This document shows positions 59,570-64,000 of a stretch of DNA of 64,000 bases, one piece after another; positions within the stretch are counted from its first letter, which is position 1, and each line of letters begins with the position of its first letter. The stretch is from Sphagnum magellanicum (lineage: Eukaryota; Streptophyta; Sphagnopsida; Sphagnales; Sphagnaceae). The position numbers and the translations under genes are program-made. A model generated the notes under the pieces. That model did no database searches, was not told the origin of the DNA, and saw nothing but the letters and a program-made list of their open reading frames with translations. The stretch spans positions 17,360,001 through 17,424,000 of the forward strand of contig CM038915.1 in NCBI GenBank assembly GCA_021904315.1, written 5' to 3'.

Positions 59570-62500
59570 GGACAACAACTCTTTCCACTTAGGAATGGTG
59601 CATCAAGTCCATTAATTGTTCTAGCTACAATTATTATTGTTCAACCAACTTTAGTAGCAAGGTAGCCTAAAGTCCCACTTGAGATTGATCAAGTCAACAA
59701 ATAAGAAAAAGTTATGTCAATCCTTATCACATCTATGAGAAATGAACTTTTTTCCATCATTGCAAATGTAGAAGATCCATGAGAAGCATGGGAACTTTTA
59801 CAAAATCTCTATGAGATAAAAGATGTGATTATAAAAATGTATCTCCATAATAAGCTTACTTTAGTTTCGTATGGGACAACATTTAGGCGTGGAATCTTAT
59901 TTGAAGGAAATCACAATCATATTGGGTTAATTGGCTGCCATAGGTGTCATAGTAGACAATGATGATCTTATTCAAACCATTCTCAATGTTTTTCTTAACA
60001 TCTATGATGCTTTCATTCAATTTGTTTCTATAAAACATGAGTATCGAACTTTTGATGAACTTGTCAAACAACTCATTCACAAAGATAATCGACAATTTCT
60101 ATGTTATGGCCACAAACATGAAGAAAAAGCTTTCTTCATTAGAACCAAACACATTGTTAAAGGTAATGATGAAAATGACATCTCCAACAAGTGATGGGGG
60201 CCCTACAAGTATTGCAGTCGACAAGACTTGGATGCATGAATGTTCTAACAAAGAATTTGACATCCGCAAACTTGAAATTGACAAGCATGCCAAACTAAAG
60301 AAGAAGCAACTTCAAAGTGCAAACATGGTACAAGAAGGGAGTGATGAAAAACCTAGGAAGAGGAACAAATTCCAAAATCAATTACATAATTTTTTGAAGT
60401 AACATTAGTTTCAATCAACATGGAGAGAGGAGATCCAAGTTGGTACATCGAGTTTGGTGCATTTCAACATGTGACTGGTGTTGGAGACTTAATGTGTGAT
60501 TTAGACGAAACACTAAACATTTTTAAGGTATGGTTAGCAAGAGAGCATGCACATTATGTACTTAGCAAAGGTACTACTGATGTTCAAACACCAATTGGAG
60601 AAATAAAGACCATAAGAAAAGTTATTTATGTCCTTGGTTTAAAGAAAATTTTGTTATTGGTTGGATTTATAACTGATCAAGGCCATGTTGCATTTACTGC
60701 CAATGACTATCACATAGTGAACAAAATATCAAATTGTGCAATAACCAAAACAATGAGAGATAAAGAAAATGTATTGTATAGACTTCAGCTTTTCACACCT
60801 CAAGTTGTAGTCAATGTCATTGAAACATAAAGAACAACTACATTATGGCATAGAAGACTTGGACATATGAATTATCAAGGTCTTTATCACATGAGTGAAA
60901 AAGAAATGGTGGTAGGTGTTCCAAAGCTTTCAAATGTCATAAAAGTTTGCCCAAGTTGCAAAGTTGGCAAACAATATAGAGAGCAATTTCAGCATAGTCA
61001 AACCATAGCAACATAACCATTAGGACTAATCCATTCAAATATTTGTGGACCTTTTCCTATTCCATCATTATTAGGATCCCCATATTTCGTTACCTTCATT
61101 GATGATAAAACAAGGAAGGTGTGGATATATTTTATGAAACTCAAGGATGATGCATTCCAAAAGTTCAAATTGTTCAAACACATGGTGGAGAATGAAGCAA
61201 GATGGAAAATCAAGGTGCTTAAAATTGATTGTGGAGGTGAATACCTATCAATTGAATTCAACAAATATTTTGAACAACAAGGGATCAAACATCAACCTAC
61301 ACAAGCACACACACCTCAATAAAATGGAGTTGTTGAATGTAAGAACATGTCACTTCTTGAAACGACTCATGGTCTTATGGAAAAAGCCAATGTGTATAAG
61401 TTCCTTTGGCCAGAAGTTATAAACAGGTTTGTTTATCTTTCCAACAAATTGCCTATAAGATCCAATCTAGGTATTACTCCCGAGGAAGCTTATTCATGAA
61501 TAAAACCAAATCTCAATCACTTACATATTTTTGGTTATAAAATGTTTGTTCATGTACCTAAGCAAGAAAGGAACAAGTTGCAAGCTAAAGCGCATATAGG
61601 AATTCGTTAGGTTTGATGAAGTCATTAAAGGTTACTAATGCTACATTCCTGAGAAATGCAAGGTAATAATAACTCACGATGTCATGGTGGATGAGACTAC
61701 TTTTATGCTATAATATCCAGAAGCTCCAACTATTTTCATTCCTAAGGATGTTTCAACTTTCAACCCATTGGAGGCAGAACAATTCCAACAACTAAGTAGC
61801 AGGTCAACATCACGATGCATGAACCAAGGACATCCAATGCCAATATTGCCATTATCAAGTTTTGATCAATAGTCAAAACCAACCATTGATCATGACATTG
61901 TTCTAATAGAACCTAATAATGGTTTAAATTCTGCTTCCTCCATAAAAAAATTAGATTTTGCTTCCTCTAGAAAAGATGCAAAAGGTGCATCAATGCCATC
62001 TTTTCACTCTTCTACAATGGATAGATCAAGAGATGAAATCGAACAACCAATTATACAAGCTCACACCCGAAAAACTCCTTATTGATTGAAAGATTATGTT
62101 TATACAATTGAGGATTCATCTACTAATGTTGTTTCTACAAGTTCATGGCTCGACATCAATATGCATTACAACTTGAAGTTCTAGAATCACCCATGGCTTT
62201 AGAACTTGCTACATATGTAGAAGTTGTCACTAATCTAAATTGGCACAACACTATGTGTCAAAAAAAAGATTTTATTTCCAAGAATTGGACATGGACATTG
62301 GTAGATTTGCCATTAGGCAAAACTATAATTTCTATCAAATGGATTTTCAAATTGAAACCCATTGTTTATGGGTCTAATTTCAAACATAGCATAATTAGTG
62401 GCATGTGGTTTTTAGCAAAAGGAGGGGATAGACTTTCAAGATACTTTTTCCCCTATTGTAAAATGGGGTACCATTTGCATTGTTATTACTCTTATAGCTC

Positions 62501-63345
62501 ACAAGTGTTGAAAAGTTTATCATCTTGATGTAAAAGCTATGTTTTTAAACGAAACTCTTAGTGATGAGGTGTACATGTCTCAACCAAAGGGGTTTGTAAT
62601 TCATGGTGAAGAAACTAAAATATGTAAATTGTCAAAGGCATTATATAGTTTACGACAAGCTCCACAAGCATGCATGGTATAGCAAGATTGATTCATACCT
62701 GCAGCATTAAGGACTACAAAGAAATGAGGTCGATTACATCATGTGCTATCACATTGAAGAATATAAGATCCTCATCTTAATCCTCTATGTTGATGATTTA
62801 TTGATTACAACAAACCATGATTCAAAGATTCAATGACTCATTACACATCTTGAAGATACTTTTGAAATGTCCAATCTGGGAAGTTTGTGGCTATATTTGA
62901 ACGTGGAATTCATCAATATAAGAATTAGCATTTTTATGTGCCAACACACTTATGCCCAAGAAATTCTTAAAGAATTTGGACTCCACAATTATAATGTTGT
63001 TGTCACACCTTTACCTAAAGGATTTAAGATCGACAAATAGGAATAGTGTAATCTAATAGATTTATTCAAATCTAGACATATAATTGGGAAGCTGATTTAT
63101 TTCACTAATATTCAGCTAAACCTGGTGTTTGCAGTTGGAATATCAAATCAACATATGGGTAATCCAAGACAAGTGCATCTAAATGCAATTAAATACATAC
63201 TAAAATATTTAAAGGGAATGTTGGAATATGGAATTTACTATCAAAAGGGGGAACAAAACATTTTTAAAGGATTCACAGATGTTGATGGGTAGGAAATGTC
63301 GAAAACAACAAATCTAGTTCAAGATACTTGTTTTTGTTAAATTTG
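59570..63345 (+). pseudogene. Copia-2 gag-pol relic
   Basis: An ordered Ty1/Copia polyprotein in several broken frames. Gag (UBN2-type) includes EAWELLQNLYEIK near 59790 and LAAIGVIVDNDDLIQTILN near 59930. The protease region is WYIEFGAFQHVTG near 60440, where the catalytic DSG has become EFG. The pre-integrase segment is LWHRRLGHMNYQGL near 60845. Integrase includes FVTFIDDKTRKVWIYFMKLK near 61085 and KIDCGGEYLS near 61225. Reverse transcriptase includes TWTLVDLPLGK near 62290 and YVDDLLITT near 62790. RNase H begins near 63130 and stops being recognisable after SRYLFLL near 63345. Stops and frameshifts are frequent throughout. The end of RNase H and the 3' LTR are missing, so the element is truncated. 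Confidence 0.9.
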
Positions 63346-64000
63346 ATTACCCCCTTAAATGAAACCATTGATGAAAAACCACAATTTTATCTAGTCACCT
63401 TTACTTAGGTTCCCTTTGAAACAAAAAAATTAGAAAAACTTATGTTTATCCAAACTTTCACAAAAGTTCAATTGTTGAAAGAACCAAAGGATGACTTTGA
63501 GACCCCTTCTTTTCTTACTAAAAAGCTTCAAAAAGAACAAAAGATGATTGGATTTTTCAAAACTACCCCTTTCTTTTTCATTAAACTAAGCCATATCCCA
63601 ATTTTGGAAGAGGATAATAAAATGAGAATATGGCATGTTTTGATCAAGAGGATGATGATAAATGAATTGCCATACTTTGTTCCAAAATAAGGAACTTTAG
63701 GCTAGCCTCCTTATGGACATCAAAGGATGCACCCATCGTGTAAATAGGCCAATCATGGGGCCCAACAATTACCTTCCAACCTAACAATAATGTTGAATCT
63801 GGTAGTAGAATAAAGAAAAAAAACATTAATTAGTGCAACTATATTACAACTATTAAAAAATTAAAAAAATCGTCATAAGATGAATTTTAAAAAAATTTAT
63901 TGATGATAATTATGTTTGGTAGCATAATTATTTCATAGGATCAAAGATATTATTGTCATCATTGGAAATAAAAAACAAGAAAAGAATAAAAAATACAAAA
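63346..64000. other. Sequence after truncated Copia-2, unassigned
   Basis: An open frame at 63442-63690 (82 codons, Lys/Phe-rich) has no recognised motif. No 3' LTR or polypurine tract is visible before the window ends. Confidence 0.4.

Noticed and set aside
1-64000. CRISPR arrays, operons, bacterial defence or toxin systems
   Set aside because: The window is plant nuclear DNA with spliced genes and retrotransposons; the tandem repeats have no spacer structure.

Overview
The window is nuclear DNA of a land plant. It holds a multi-exon gene with GT-AG introns, a plant-specific cell-wall glycosyltransferase, a pentatricopeptide-repeat fragment, a chloroplast-targeted Fe-S assembly pseudogene and a stray plastid accD fragment, all in AT-rich DNA dominated by decayed transposons. 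The low gene density and repeat load suggest a large genome, perhaps a fern or gymnosperm, but the sequence alone does not fix the clade.

Layout. 1-2826: 3' part of a Copia retrotransposon whose 3' LTR was split by a smaller solo LTR (1912-2729). 3.9-6.3 kb: decayed MULE transposase (minus), followed by a 51/102-bp tandem array. 8.3-8.75 kb: degenerate AT-rich tandem repeats. 10781-15886: complete but dead hAT transposon with a 19-bp TIR, an 8-bp target duplication and a fragmented transposase. 16.2-18.3 kb: second solo LTR beside another hAT-like transposase relic. 20529-22691: long GT37 fucosyltransferase (minus) with a uORF-bearing leader and a CpG-rich upstream block. 24-33 kb: mostly anonymous. 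34182-35541: SUFA/CpIscA pseudogene (minus) with intact splice sites. 35.9-41 kb: tandem and dispersed repeats. 43076-47359: intact nine-exon serine carboxypeptidase gene (minus). 48.8-55.3 kb: two more solo LTRs of the same family, a PPR fragment and a small MITE-like element. 57.8-63.3 kb: second decayed Copia element with an antisense plastid accD fragment lying between its primer-binding site and gag.

Only two loci look like functional genes: the Golgi fucosyltransferase and the secreted carboxypeptidase. They share no pathway or operon; they are independent plant genes in a transposon graveyard. In the pseudogenes whose original codons can be inferred, most damage is C-to-T/G-to-A, as expected of methylated silenced DNA. 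The solo-LTR family (four copies, each with a 5-bp target duplication) is the clearest local pattern. I found no undescribed multi-gene system. The open frames quoted for the two functional genes and for SUFA had non-ATG starts, so I moved each start to the first in-frame ATG.
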